In this document: piece by piece, positions 1 to 8,230 of the stretch | Layout: every line of letters begins with the position of its first letter | How positions within the stretch are numbered: position 1 is the stretch's first letter | NCBI RefSeq assembly: GCF_900168205.1 | Contig: NZ_FUZE01000026.1 | Location: forward strand, 1-53,892 | Direction of reading: 5' to 3' | DNA: 53,892 bases | Source of the DNA: Chryseobacterium balustinum | GTDB lineage: Bacteria > Bacteroidota > Bacteroidia > Flavobacteriales > Weeksellaceae | Program-made: the position numbers and the translations under genes | Notes under the pieces: model-generated | What the model was told of the DNA's origin: nothing | Seen by the model: the letters and a program-made list of their open reading frames with translations, nothing else | The model's database searches: none

Positions 1-90
1 TGGTCATTTTGGACCGGAAAGTGGTGGTCACTTTGCTCCGAAATCAGTGGTCAATTTACTCCGAAATTAGGTGGTCAATTTGACCGTCTT
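1..90. repeat. IS21-like multiple terminal repeats (insertion sequence end)
   Basis: Four imperfect direct repeats begin with TGGTCA at 1, 25, 48 and 72, a period of 23-24 bp. Each continues as about TTT..(C)CGAAA. Repeated end motifs of this kind are characteristic of IS21-family elements, whose transposase binds several copies. The transposase genes would lie to the left of the window. The last repeat forms the final codons and stop of the racemase gene, so the element probably inserted at the very 3' end of that gene. Family assignment is from the repeat pattern alone. Confidence 0.45.
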
Positions 91-1163
91 TTCCAATCAA
101 TCAACTTATCTACATATTCGGAATTCATCGCCCGTAAAACAGCCAGATAACTCATGCTAAAGTCTACAGTGTCTCCAACTTTCAAATTATTTGGGTTATC
201 CGATAGATCCAGGATCATCATATCCGAACTTGCACCTATGATCTTTACACCCTGCGTAATTGGTTCAATCTGCTTGTGGTCAATATCCAGCACACCAACG
301 TCAACAATAGCTCTCACAGATGTTTTTCCTTTTTTTGATACATCGTGTTGCGGTGTTTCGCCGGTAAGGTTTGTTCCGGCGTCACCCGCAGGTATCATTG
401 GCTTTTGTGCAATCTCAATGATCTCGGCGGTGAGTTTGAAAACATCCTGATACATCCCGCTGATGGTGGAATCATTGTAGACATCTGTTCCGAAAAATAA
501 AGACTCTCCAATTCTGAAATGATTGATTCCGGAATGGATCTTATTCTGAAATATCAAAGGAATGGTCACCGATGATCCTGCAGAGATGAAAGGTATTCTT
601 GTTTGATGTGATTCTTCGATGATCTCTTTAAAACTATAGAGCTTCATCAACTTTTTCTCATCCGGTAAAATACCATTCAGACAATTAAGATTGGTTCCGA
701 TCCCGACAACATCGATGTTTTGAAATTTTTTCACTTTACCGAAAAAACGGGAGAGATCCCTGACCATAATGCCTTCCCGCAATTCTCCCATTTCTATCAT
801 GATAACGATCTTGTGTATCTTGTTTTGCAACACGGCTTCTTTCGAAAGTGCTTTTACGGTTTCAATTTCACTGTTGAAACTGACGTCGGCATATTTTACA
901 ATGCTTTTTGCCAATCGTTTGGCCGGCGGTTTTATATAGACAGTTTGTGTTTTAGGTGATATTTTTTTGATGTGCTTCAGGTTCGTCAGTCTGGAGTCAC
1001 AGATCTCTTTATCAGAAAATTCGAGCAGACATTCCAAAAATTTCTCGTTTCCACACAATAGTTTGGCCACTACCGCCCATTCAATGTTGTGTTCTGCAAA
1101 AAGCTGATCAAGATAATGGTAATTATATTTTAGTTTATTTGAATTTAGAGTGATGTATGACAT
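75..1163 (-). CDS. Alanine/ornithine racemase family PLP-dependent enzyme
   Basis: A 362-residue protein of the fold-type III racemase family (alanine racemase N-terminal domain). It resembles the ornithine/alanine racemase branch more than cell-wall Alr. The expected PLP lysine is Lys34 in VVAKLLCGN. A glycine-rich phosphate-binding segment (SAGSSVTIP) and a C-terminal beta region (VDVGVLDID) follow. It would interconvert L- and D- forms of a small amino acid in the cytosol; the substrate cannot be read from the sequence. It is the last gene of an apparent operon with the GNAT (1 bp away) and the universal stress protein. The stop and last residues lie inside the IS-like repeat, so the original C-terminus may be slightly altered. 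Confidence 0.75.
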   Translation of the reverse strand: MSYITLNSNKLKYNYHYLDQLFAEHNIEWAVVAKLLCGNEKFLECLLEFSDKEICDSRLTNLKHIKKISPKTQTVYIKPPAKRLAKSIVKYADVSFNSEIETVKALSKEAVLQNKIHKIVIMIEMGELREGIMVRDLSRFFGKVKKFQNIDVVGIGTNLNCLNGILPDEKKLMKLYSFKEIIEESHQTRIPFISAGSSVTIPLIFQNKIHSGINHFRIGESLFFGTDVYNDSTISGMYQDVFKLTAEIIEIAQKPMIPAGDAGTNLTGETPQHDVSKKGKTSVRAIVDVGVLDIDHKQIEPITQGVKIIGASSDMMILDLSDNPNNLKVGDTVDFSMSYLAVLRAMNSEYVDKLIDWKRRSN

Positions 1164-1164
1164 T

Positions 1165-1611
1165 TTATTTTTTTAATCGCATTTCAAGGTATTTGCTGGT
1201 GAAACCTAATTTTTTGTAAAGCTGCATGGCAGGATTTTCAGGTTCACAATGGAGTGCAATGTCCCCCTCACAAGAGTCAATGGCGTTTTGCATGAGAAGT
1301 TTGCCAATTCCCTGTCCGCGCAATTGCTTATCGGTTGCGATATAGACAAGTATGTTTTCAGGGATATAACCGCCCATTCCGGTTTTGTTCAAGACGACTG
1401 CTCCCACAAGTCTTTGACTGTTTTGGTCTGTAGCTGTGACAATGGTTCCGCCCGGTTTGTTTTGATGGCCTAAGGAATAGTTGACTGCTGAAGCAATGTC
1501 GCCTTGTGGATCGCCATATTGTTCCAGATGTTCAAAGAGAAATTTCACAATCTCTTCCTTCTGATCTTCTGCTATTTTATCTTTTTCTGAATATTTTTGT
1601 ATTTTGATCAT
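1165..1611 (-). CDS. GNAT family N-acetyltransferase
   Basis: A 148-residue acetyltransferase. I chose the ATG at 1611 rather than the longer frame to 1689. The longer version overlaps the upstream stress-protein gene, and its first 26 residues do not look like a GNAT. The acetyl-CoA pyrophosphate-binding motif is visible as Q-L-R-G-Q-G-I-G-K-L-L (RGQGIGKLL), followed by the C-terminal LYKKLGF typical of the fold. The acceptor is unknown. It starts 11 bp after the stress-protein stop and ends 1 bp before the racemase start, so the three genes are probably co-transcribed. Confidence 0.8.
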   Translation of the reverse strand: MIKIQKYSEKDKIAEDQKEEIVKFLFEHLEQYGDPQGDIASAVNYSLGHQNKPGGTIVTATDQNSQRLVGAVVLNKTGMGGYIPENILVYIATDKQLRGQGIGKLLMQNAIDSCEGDIALHCEPENPAMQLYKKLGFTSKYLEMRLKK

Positions 1612-1621
1612 AGAATTTATT

Positions 1622-2530
1622 TTATCCCGGATGCGGAAGCGTGATATCATAACCGTCATTGGCATTTGACAGACTTTGCTTCTTTTCATATTTATTCTTT
1701 AGAAAAAATAAGGGAATATCCGTGTTGTTGATTATTTGTTTAAAGAAATTTTCCAGGAAAAATGATTTCCAGCTGTTTTCATCCCGGTAATTGAGAATGA
1801 TAATGTCTGCTTCGTCATCCTTGGAATGTTCTGAGATCTGTATTGCCTTTTCGCCGGTCATAACAAACTGAGATCTATATTCCTGCGAACTTTCTTCAAG
1901 TGTTCTTTTGATTTCCAGATAGGCACTTCTAATTTTACTGACATCTTCCTGATCGCTGATCCCTAATAGATTAATGACGCCTTTATTCTTTTCGGCAATG
2001 GTTACCGAAAGATCGATCTTATCTGACAGATCGTCCAGTACCCTTACGGGAACAAGTATTTTTTCAAATGTATATTTTTTGCAACTTTCCGGAACTAAAA
2101 GTACGGAAGTGTTTGAACCCGTCAGGATCTCGTAAGACAATGAACCAACAATGACCTGAACGAAGTTTTGTTTTCCGGATGTAGCGCATACCACAAGGTC
2201 CACATCCTGATCTTCGATGACTTCGTTGATGCCATGTATAAGACTATCATTTTTAAGGATGGTTTCAATGATCAATGTTGGATACTGAGCCTTTAGAGAC
2301 ATTTCCATTTGGCGCAAAGTATTTTCGGCTCTTTGCACATTGTCTTTTACAATATCAGCACCCAATAATTGTTTTCCGGTCTTGTCGATCACAAAGAAAT
2401 TATCAATATTGTGCAGTACAATAAGACGTGAGTGATGCCTAGAAGCGATATTTAATGCCATCAACAATGCATTCTGCGATTTTTCTGTGAAGTCGGTGGT
2501 TAAAAGAATTGTATTGATCGAATTTTGCAT
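1622..2530 (-). CDS. Universal stress protein (tandem UspA-type)
   Basis: A 302-residue cytosolic protein. The N-terminal half is a clear UspA domain: it opens with ILLTTDFTEKSQNALLMALNIA and has a C-terminal DLVVCATSGK...GSLSYEILTGSNTSVLLVPE segment matching the family's nucleotide-binding end. The second half (from about KILVPVRVLDD) looks like a degenerate second Usp domain. Two-domain Usps of about 280-300 residues are common in Bacteroidota. It is first in the operon with the GNAT and racemase; its promoter would lie in 2531-2879. Confidence 0.85.
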   Translation of the reverse strand: MQNSINTILLTTDFTEKSQNALLMALNIASRHHSRLIVLHNIDNFFVIDKTGKQLLGADIVKDNVQRAENTLRQMEMSLKAQYPTLIIETILKNDSLIHGINEVIEDQDVDLVVCATSGKQNFVQVIVGSLSYEILTGSNTSVLLVPESCKKYTFEKILVPVRVLDDLSDKIDLSVTIAEKNKGVINLLGISDQEDVSKIRSAYLEIKRTLEESSQEYRSQFVMTGEKAIQISEHSKDDEADIIILNYRDENSWKSFFLENFFKQIINNTDIPLFFLKNKYEKKQSLSNANDGYDITLPHPG

Positions 2531-2879
2531 TTGAAATGGTATTTACATCAGTATATTGATCTGCAAAGTTCGCTAATGTTTATAGTAATGTATGTTAGAA
2601 AATGCTGTGAAAGTGGTATAATTTATAGGCAAGCTTTTAAGAATGAGTATAACTGAAAACTAATTTTGATCGCTTTCTATTGCGTTATGATCTTAATTAT
2701 AATTCACATTTTGTTATTACATATATACCAAAATGATAAGGCATAGGCATCTCTACATCTGCGAAATCAATAAGATCTGTATCCTTAAAGTATAGTAGAA
2801 AACGATCTTTCATTTTTTTTGTATATTACTACGATCAATTATTCGAAATCATCAATTAAAAAATATAAAAATTGTAATT
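2531..2879. other. Divergent intergenic region
   Basis: 349 bp, AT-rich, between the stress-protein operon (minus) and the DapB-like gene (plus). It must hold both promoters. I saw no convincing ORF, strong hairpin or long repeat in it. Confidence 0.5.
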
Positions 2880-3650
2880 ATGAAAATAGGATTATTAGGA
2901 TTTGGGAAGGCAGGTAAAGCGGTAGCGAATGTTATTCTTCAACACAAGGATTTTTCACTGGAATGGGTTCTGAAGAAAACTGATACGCTGAATAGGCTTT
3001 CTGCAAAAGATATTCTTGGAATATCTTCACCGGATGACGCATTGATCTATTCTCAAAGCAGTACGGACATTGAAACATTACTTGAGGATCATCCTGTAGA
3101 CTTTGTTATTGATTTTTCCAATGAAGAAAGCATCCATCTCTATGGCAAGTTCGCAGCCCGTAAAAAGATCAAGATCATCTCAGCCATTTCGCATTACGGA
3201 GAAAATGAGATCAGAGTTCTGAAAGAACTTGCAAGGGACACTGTGGTTTTTTGGTCACCGAATATTACGTTAGGCGTCAACTACCTGTTGTTTGCGGCAT
3301 CGCTGTTAAAAAATATAGCGCCTGGTGTTGATATTGAAGTGGTCGAAGAACACTTCAAAGCCAAATCCGGCGTGTCTGGAACAGCAATGAAAATTGCGGA
3401 AACTTTGGATATAGAGACAGAAAGCATCAACTCTGTCAGGGCTGGCGGTATCGTTGGAAAACACGAAGTTATCTTTGGGTTTCCCTACCAGACCGTTCGG
3501 CTTGTCCACGAATCCATATCACGGGAAGCATTTGGAAGTGGTGCATTGTTTGTCGCTGAAAATCTTAAAAGCAAACTGAAGGGATTGTATAATTTTGAAG
3601 ACATCCTGCGACCTTACTTTTTCGCTCAGACTCCAGATATGTTATCTTAA
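2880..3650 (+). CDS. DapB-like 4-hydroxy-tetrahydrodipicolinate reductase homologue
   Basis: A 256-residue NAD(P)-dependent reductase. The N-terminal Rossmann motif is GLLGFGKAGKAV (residues 4-15). The C-terminal dihydrodipicolinate-reductase domain includes WSPNITLGVNYLL and EEHFKAKSGVSGTA. In standard DapB the active-site loop reads H-H-x-x-K-x-D-A-P-S-G-T-A. Here the first His (158) and the Lys (162) are kept, but the second His is Phe, the Asp-Ala-Pro stretch is changed and the loop is one residue shorter. It may therefore be a paralogue acting on another substrate, not the lysine-pathway enzyme. It is monocistronic, ends at a bidirectional terminator, and has a long upstream region shared with the stress operon. 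Confidence 0.7.
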   Translation: MKIGLLGFGKAGKAVANVILQHKDFSLEWVLKKTDTLNRLSAKDILGISSPDDALIYSQSSTDIETLLEDHPVDFVIDFSNEESIHLYGKFAARKKIKIISAISHYGENEIRVLKELARDTVVFWSPNITLGVNYLLFAASLLKNIAPGVDIEVVEEHFKAKSGVSGTAMKIAETLDIETESINSVRAGGIVGKHEVIFGFPYQTVRLVHESISREAFGSGALFVAENLKSKLKGLYNFEDILRPYFFAQTPDMLS

Positions 3651-3664
3651 AATCTATCAATTGA

Positions 3665-3698
3665 AAAAATGCCATTCCAATTTTGGAATGGCATTTTT
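3665..3698. terminator. Bidirectional Rho-independent terminator
   Basis: AAAATGCCATTCCA and TGGAATGGCATTTTT form a near-perfect stem of about 14 bp flanked by A and T runs. It lies between the convergent DapB-like and DUF389 genes and can serve both. Confidence 0.85.
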
Positions 3699-3713
3699 GA
3701 AGTATTTTTCAAT

Positions 3714-5000
3714 CTAGTTTTCAGAATTGTTTAAAAGTTTGATATTTTTCTCATTCAGCCTTTTTTCAAGCCAGCTTTTGAGCTGTAATTCATTCACTTT
3801 CTTTCCAGAGTAGATCATCACAAATTGGAGTCTTGCACTGTCCGTTTCGGGATATTGAGCTATCTTTCCGTAGGAAACGCCGGACATATCCGGATATAGG
3901 ATCTGTATCTCTTTCCCCAATGTGGAGTCTGACACTTTGTAACTGTCGAGTTCTGATCGCAGGCTGGATAAGGCGATGTCCTTCTCTGACAGGTTTGTAT
4001 TGTTTTTGTTGATCTCACTCAGTATCTCTGATTTCAGATCGGAATTGTTTTGCCTGATGTTGATCTTTGTATTTGAAAGCCCGTTATCAGACAGCATCTT
4101 GTTGTAAGACTTGATCTCTTCAGCGGTGAATTTTTTATTAAGGAATGCAACGTCGATGGTTTTGGGGGTTGCGTTGTAGTTTATCTTTTTGTAGATCAAT
4201 GTGTATCCATTCTTTTCAAATTCTTTCTGAAGAAAAATTTCTGCGGTCTTCGTGAATTTCTTTTCATTGTAAAGATTATAGGCCAAATACGAACTGGGAA
4301 CGATCATTACCAGTATTAACAGAGATATGCTGTACCTGATCCTTTTTTCATATTTGCTGTCAACAATAGAGGAAGGATAATGCAGATATTTCACGACAAG
4401 AAAAGTAGCAATGCATATAAAAAAGCAATTGATGCTGTAAAGATAGAATGCGCCGATGAAATAAGAAAAATTAAAAGTAGCAAGACCAAATCCTGCCGTA
4501 CACAAGGGAGGCATCAATGCTGTAGCGATCGCAACACCCGGAATAGGATTTCCTTTTTCTACCCTTGTTATGGCTATGACACCTACCAGTCCTCCAAAAA
4601 AAGCGATCAGAACATCGTAGATGTTAGGTGCTGTCCGCGCCAAAAGTTCCGACTGTACATCTTTGAAGGGACTTATGTAAAAGTAAAATCCAGAAACCAA
4701 TAAGCTCACCACCGTTGCAATGATAAGATTCTTAAAAGATTTCTTGAGCAGAGGAAAATTATAGGTCCCAAGAGCAAATCCGGCACCTACGATCGGCCCC
4801 ATTAGCGGAGAGATAAGCATGGCCCCAATAATGACCGCAGTGGAATTGACGTTAAGGCCGATTGATGCGATGATGATCGCACAGGCCAGGATCCAGAGAT
4901 TGGAGCCTCGAAAAGATATATTGGAAGTAACGTTTTCCAATACTTTGTCTTTTCTCTCCTCACCATTGTGAAGATTAATGAAATTAAAAATATTATTCAT
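3714..5000 (-). CDS. DUF389 membrane protein
   Basis: A 428-residue inner-membrane protein. The DUF389 core is recognisable in the first half, with the signature AVIIGAMLISPLMGPIVG near residue 55-72. Several hydrophobic helices follow up to about residue 235. The second half is a soluble, charged region of about 190 residues with coiled-coil character (EILSEINKNNTNLSEKDIALSSL). The molecular function of DUF389 proteins is not established. The start overlaps the 3' end of nhaA by 8 bp, so the two are translationally coupled. Confidence 0.8.
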   Translation of the reverse strand: MNNIFNFINLHNGEERKDKVLENVTSNISFRGSNLWILACAIIIASIGLNVNSTAVIIGAMLISPLMGPIVGAGFALGTYNFPLLKKSFKNLIIATVVSLLVSGFYFYISPFKDVQSELLARTAPNIYDVLIAFFGGLVGVIAITRVEKGNPIPGVAIATALMPPLCTAGFGLATFNFSYFIGAFYLYSINCFFICIATFLVVKYLHYPSSIVDSKYEKRIRYSISLLILVMIVPSSYLAYNLYNEKKFTKTAEIFLQKEFEKNGYTLIYKKINYNATPKTIDVAFLNKKFTAEEIKSYNKMLSDNGLSNTKINIRQNNSDLKSEILSEINKNNTNLSEKDIALSSLRSELDSYKVSDSTLGKEIQILYPDMSGVSYGKIAQYPETDSARLQFVMIYSGKKVNELQLKSWLEKRLNEKNIKLLNNSEN

Positions 5001-6336
5001 CGGTTTGAGTTTGTTTAGAATCTTTGTTGAGGATTATATAGCCTATAATTCCTCCGATCAATGAGGCTGCAAATATGCCGATCTTTGCCTGTGTCTGGTA
5101 TTCATCGTGTCTAAAGGCAAGGGAGGTCACAAACAGGGACATCGTAAATCCAATGGATGCCAGAAAACCAAGTCCGAGCAGATTACGGATATTCATCCCC
5201 TCAGGTAATTGTGCGATCTTCAGTTTGATAAAAATGAAAGTGAAACCTACAACACCCAAGACCTTTCCGACCAACAAGCCCAATGCTACACCCAATGCGA
5301 TATTGGTGTCAAATAAACTGTTAAGGTCAATATTTAACGATACCCCGGCATTTGCTATTGCAAAGATCGGTATGATAACGAAAGTTACAACGGGATGCAT
5401 CGCGTGTTCCAATATCTGAAGGGGAGGAGTGGCGGCATTTGTCGCCTCATTGATCTTTTCCAGAACATGCAGCTGGTCGTTGGTCAATGTAGGTGTATTT
5501 TCGGTAGGGTCTAAATTTTTAAACCTTTCCAGATAGCTGCTGATCTTGGAGATGAACAGGTTTTCCTTGATCTTCACATCTGCCGGAATGGTAAAAGCAG
5601 CCAAAACAGCAGCGATCGTGGCGTGAACACCTGAAATTACAAAGCATGTCCATACACCGCAGATGCCAAGGAATGCGAAAAAGAATATCGATCTGACGCC
5701 AAGCTTATTCCCCAGGTACATCACTGCAAGAATGCCAAGTCCTATCAGCAAGTAGGTCATTTCGATGTTCGATGTATAAAAAAATGCGATTACCAGTACT
5801 GCTCCCAGATCATCCACAATTGCCAAGGCGGTTAAAAATACCTTGAGGGAAAGTGGGATCTTTTTTCCCAACAGAAAAAGCACGCCCAAAGCAAAAGCAA
5901 TATCCGTGGCCATAGGTATTCCCCAACCTTTGTGCATTTCCCCGGTTGGATTGAGCATGAGGAATATCAATGCTGGCATTACCATTCCCCCAATTGCCGC
6001 AACAATGGGCAGCATGGCCTTTCGCGGATTGGAAAGCTCACCACCGATGATCTCCCGTTTAAGCTCAAGCCCCACTACGAAAAAGAAAGCAGACATTAAT
6101 CCGTCGTTGATCCAGTGATGGACGGTAAAATCGAAAAAACTTTCCCCATTCCATTGAAATCCAAAGGTCTGTTCCAGAAAATGATGGTAGCCATCGGATA
6201 ATGGTGAATTGGCCAAGATCAAAGCTATGATCACACTGATCCCTAAAAGTAATCCTCCGGACTTTTCCTGCTGGATAAATCGCTGAACGGGCTGTGTGAT
6301 CTTGTCGATCGGCTTTGTGGGGTAACTTTTGATCAT
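4993..6336 (-). CDS. nhaA: Na+/H+ antiporter NhaA
   Basis: A 447-residue inner-membrane antiporter that exports Na+ in exchange for protons. The family's key acidic residues are present: Asp145 in ATDIAF, and the adjacent pair Asp175-Asp176 in LAIVDDLGAVLVIAFF, equivalent to D133 and D163/D164 of E. coli NhaA. About twelve hydrophobic helices span the protein, with a hydrophilic loop around 265-305 longer than in E. coli NhaA. It is upstream of, and overlaps, the DUF389 gene, suggesting a joint role in ion homeostasis. Confidence 0.93.
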   Translation of the reverse strand: MIKSYPTKPIDKITQPVQRFIQQEKSGGLLLGISVIIALILANSPLSDGYHHFLEQTFGFQWNGESFFDFTVHHWINDGLMSAFFFVVGLELKREIIGGELSNPRKAMLPIVAAIGGMVMPALIFLMLNPTGEMHKGWGIPMATDIAFALGVLFLLGKKIPLSLKVFLTALAIVDDLGAVLVIAFFYTSNIEMTYLLIGLGILAVMYLGNKLGVRSIFFFAFLGICGVWTCFVISGVHATIAAVLAAFTIPADVKIKENLFISKISSYLERFKNLDPTENTPTLTNDQLHVLEKINEATNAATPPLQILEHAMHPVVTFVIIPIFAIANAGVSLNIDLNSLFDTNIALGVALGLLVGKVLGVVGFTFIFIKLKIAQLPEGMNIRNLLGLGFLASIGFTMSLFVTSLAFRHDEYQTQAKIGIFAASLIGGIIGYIILNKDSKQTQTDE

Positions 6337-6725
6337 AGTTTATTAAAATAGATAACTGCAAATTTATGAATACTAAAGGTAAAAATAGAGGAACATTGCG
6401 AAAGTTATTTTTTAAGAAATATGTGGTAAAAGTATCGGTACTGAACCCGATGATAGTATCTTAAGAATTGGGATTTGTAAACTAATCCCGCTGATTTAAT
6501 TATTTTTAAACGTTAATCTGGATTATTTTGGAATCAAAATCAAAAAAATGCCTCCATTTAGATTAAGTGAATGGTCCGAAGGGCTGGAAAAATATGTAAG
6601 ATTGAACAAAATATTCAAGAACAATTAACTAAAATAGAGCTTCCCGATATTCCACTTTATGAATAGTAAAATTATTCTCAATCAGTATAATAATCATAAT
6701 TAATATTTAATAAAATATTAAATTT
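6337..6725. other. Intergenic region
   Basis: 389 bp of AT-rich DNA between divergent nhaA and the tautomerase gene. It contains a 26-codon open stretch from an ATG at 6548 with no recognisable similarity, probably fortuitous. No clear hairpin was seen. Confidence 0.4.
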
Positions 6726-7112
6726 ATGCCATTAGTAAGAATAGATGTTACTGAAGGAAGATCTGAAAAAGAACTTACCCAACTTGCATATGTAATACAG
6801 GAAGTATTGATTGAAACCTTTGCTGCTCCAGAACTGGATCGATACCACATCATCCACGAGCATAAGAAAGGTTTGATAAAGGCTTTAGACACAGGTCTTG
6901 GCTATAAAAGAACTGATAAAATAGTAATTCTCCAGATTACGCACCAAGGGCGCAACCGTGCGCAAAATGAGAAAATGTATTCATTGATGAGTCAAAAACA
7001 TGAGAAAATTGGTATTCCAGCAACTGATCTTATTATTTCCCTTACAGAAAATACAAAAGAAGACTGGTCATTCGGGCTGGGTAAAGCACAATTTTTAACA
7101 GGTGAACTTTAA
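6726..7112 (+). CDS. Tautomerase family protein
   Basis: A 128-residue protein of the tautomerase superfamily. Pro2, exposed as the catalytic N-terminal proline after Met removal, starts MPLVRIDV. The following helix (KELTQLAYVIQEVLIETFAAPE) and the YHIIHEH region resemble the malonate-semialdehyde decarboxylase/cis-CaaD-type long tautomerases rather than the 62-residue 4-OT. The substrate is unknown. It lies 93 bp upstream of the TetR gene on the same strand and may be controlled together with the detoxification-type genes that follow. Confidence 0.8.
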   Translation: MPLVRIDVTEGRSEKELTQLAYVIQEVLIETFAAPELDRYHIIHEHKKGLIKALDTGLGYKRTDKIVILQITHQGRNRAQNEKMYSLMSQKHEKIGIPATDLIISLTENTKEDWSFGLGKAQFLTGEL

Positions 7113-7160
7113 ATCATTCTATTTGTAAAAAATCTTATGATTATGCTTAGAAAAAATATT

Positions 7161-7178
7161 TTAACGAACGTTAGGTAA
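7161..7178. promoter_or_regulatory. Predicted TetR operator 1
   Basis: TTAACGAACGTTAGGTAA, centred on the palindrome AACGTT. It shares the pattern TTAAC-AACGTT-GGTAA with the site before the DUF1348 gene. It lies 15 bp upstream of the -7 box of the TetR gene, where it would cover the -33 region. Confidence 0.65.
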
Positions 7179-7192
7179 TTGAAATTTTTACG

Positions 7193-7200
7193 TATATTTG
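7193..7200 (+). promoter_or_regulatory. Bacteroidota -7 element before tetR-type gene
   Basis: TATATTTG fits TAnnTTTG and is 4 bp upstream of the ATG, so the transcript would be leaderless or nearly so. The -33 part is weak and overlaps the operator. Confidence 0.55.
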
Positions 7201-7204
7201 CACT

Positions 7205-7768
7205 ATGAGACCACAGAAGATTTTAGATACAGATATGATAGCTGGACTTACCAAGGTTTTTAGAGATAAAGGCTATGAAGGAGCGAGTTTAAATGATCTG
7301 GCAGAAGTAACCGGATTAAAAAAAGCAAGTCTGTATCATCGATTTCCAAATGGAAAACAAGAGATGGCAGAATGTGTATTGAACACTATCGATCAGTGGG
7401 TTGATGACAATATATTCTATCCTCTAATGGACGAAAATAAAACAGCGAAATTGAGATTAAAAGATGCTCTAAAAAATATTGAAATTCTTTATGATAGCGG
7501 AAAAGAAACTTGTGTTTTAAGAGCTTTTTCAATGCATAGCGGATTATCATTATTTGAGCAACAGATAAAATCTGGTATGGATAAATGGATTATCGCTTTT
7601 AATGCATTGGGTATTTCTTTAAAATTAACTTCCACGCAATCTCAACAAAATGCTATTCAGACCTTAATAGAATTGCAAGGCAGTCTAATTGTAACAAAAG
7701 GGTTGGCTGATACCAATATTTTTAAAAATACTTTAAAAAATATTGAAAAGCGATACTCAATAGAGTAA
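7205..7768 (+). CDS. TetR/AcrR family transcriptional repressor
   Basis: A 187-residue regulator. The N-terminal TetR helix-turn-helix is at residues 26-50 (SLNDLAEVTGLKKASLYHRF), preceded by VFRDKGYEGAS. The C-terminal ligand-binding part is all-helical and variable. Two nearly identical operator-like palindromes flank the gene, one over its own promoter and one just before the next gene. It is therefore likely to repress itself and the DUF1348/hydrolase operon. The inducer is unknown. Confidence 0.88.
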   Translation: MRPQKILDTDMIAGLTKVFRDKGYEGASLNDLAEVTGLKKASLYHRFPNGKQEMAECVLNTIDQWVDDNIFYPLMDENKTAKLRLKDALKNIEILYDSGKETCVLRAFSMHSGLSLFEQQIKSGMDKWIIAFNALGISLKLTSTQSQQNAIQTLIELQGSLIVTKGLADTNIFKNTLKNIEKRYSIE

Positions 7769-7787
7769 AAAAATTTGAATTAATAAA

Positions 7788-7805
7788 TTAACAAACGTTC
7801 GGTAA
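7788..7805. promoter_or_regulatory. Predicted TetR operator 2
   Basis: TTAACAAACGTTCGGTAA matches operator 1 at 16 of 18 positions and ends 3 bp before the ATG of the DUF1348 gene. Confidence 0.65.
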
Positions 7806-7808
7806 ATT

Positions 7809-8219
7809 ATGGTACAATTACATCCGCTACCACCTTTTAACAAAGAAACAGCGATACAAAAAATTCAAATGGCAGAAGATGCCTGGAACAGCAAAGACCC
7901 AATCCGAATTTCAAAAGCATATACTCTTGATACAGAATGGCGTAATCGGGATCAATTCATTGACGGAAGAAAAGAAGTACAGGATTTTCTTGCTGACAAA
8001 TGGAAAAATGAATTGGATTATAAACTTAAAAAACAGCTTTGGACATTTAACGACAATCGAATTGCTGTAAGATTTGAGTACGAATATCGGGATGAAAATG
8101 GTCAGTGGTATAGAGCTTACGGAAACGAAAACTGGGAATTTGATGAAAATGGATTGATGGCAAAAAGGTTCGCTAGCATCAATGACCTAAAAATTGAAGA
8201 GACCGAAAGAAGGTTATAA
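7809..8219 (+). CDS. DUF1348 (NTF2-like) family protein
   Basis: A 136-residue protein of the SnoaL/NTF2-like fold. Family hallmarks are visible: PLPPFNKETAIQKIQMAEDAWNSKDP at the start, TEWRNRDQF in the first third, FEYEYRDENGQWYRAYGNENWEF in the middle, and the terminal FASINDLKI. The start at 7809 is preferred because DUF1348 proteins begin with this P-L-P-P-F segment. The cone-shaped fold usually binds or converts small hydrophobic molecules; the substrate is unknown. It is 11 bp upstream of the hydrolase gene, in one operon probably under TetR control. Confidence 0.85.
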   Translation: MVQLHPLPPFNKETAIQKIQMAEDAWNSKDPIRISKAYTLDTEWRNRDQFIDGRKEVQDFLADKWKNELDYKLKKQLWTFNDNRIAVRFEYEYRDENGQWYRAYGNENWEFDENGLMAKRFASINDLKIEETERRL

Positions 8220-8230
8220 ACAATCAGAAT

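Noticed and set aside
1612..1689. Longer start for the GNAT gene at 1689
   Set aside because: It overlaps the universal stress protein coding end, and the added residues do not fit a GNAT N-terminus.
6548..6628. 26-codon ORF starting MPPFRLSEWSEG
   Set aside because: Too short, with no regulatory signals around it; probably chance.
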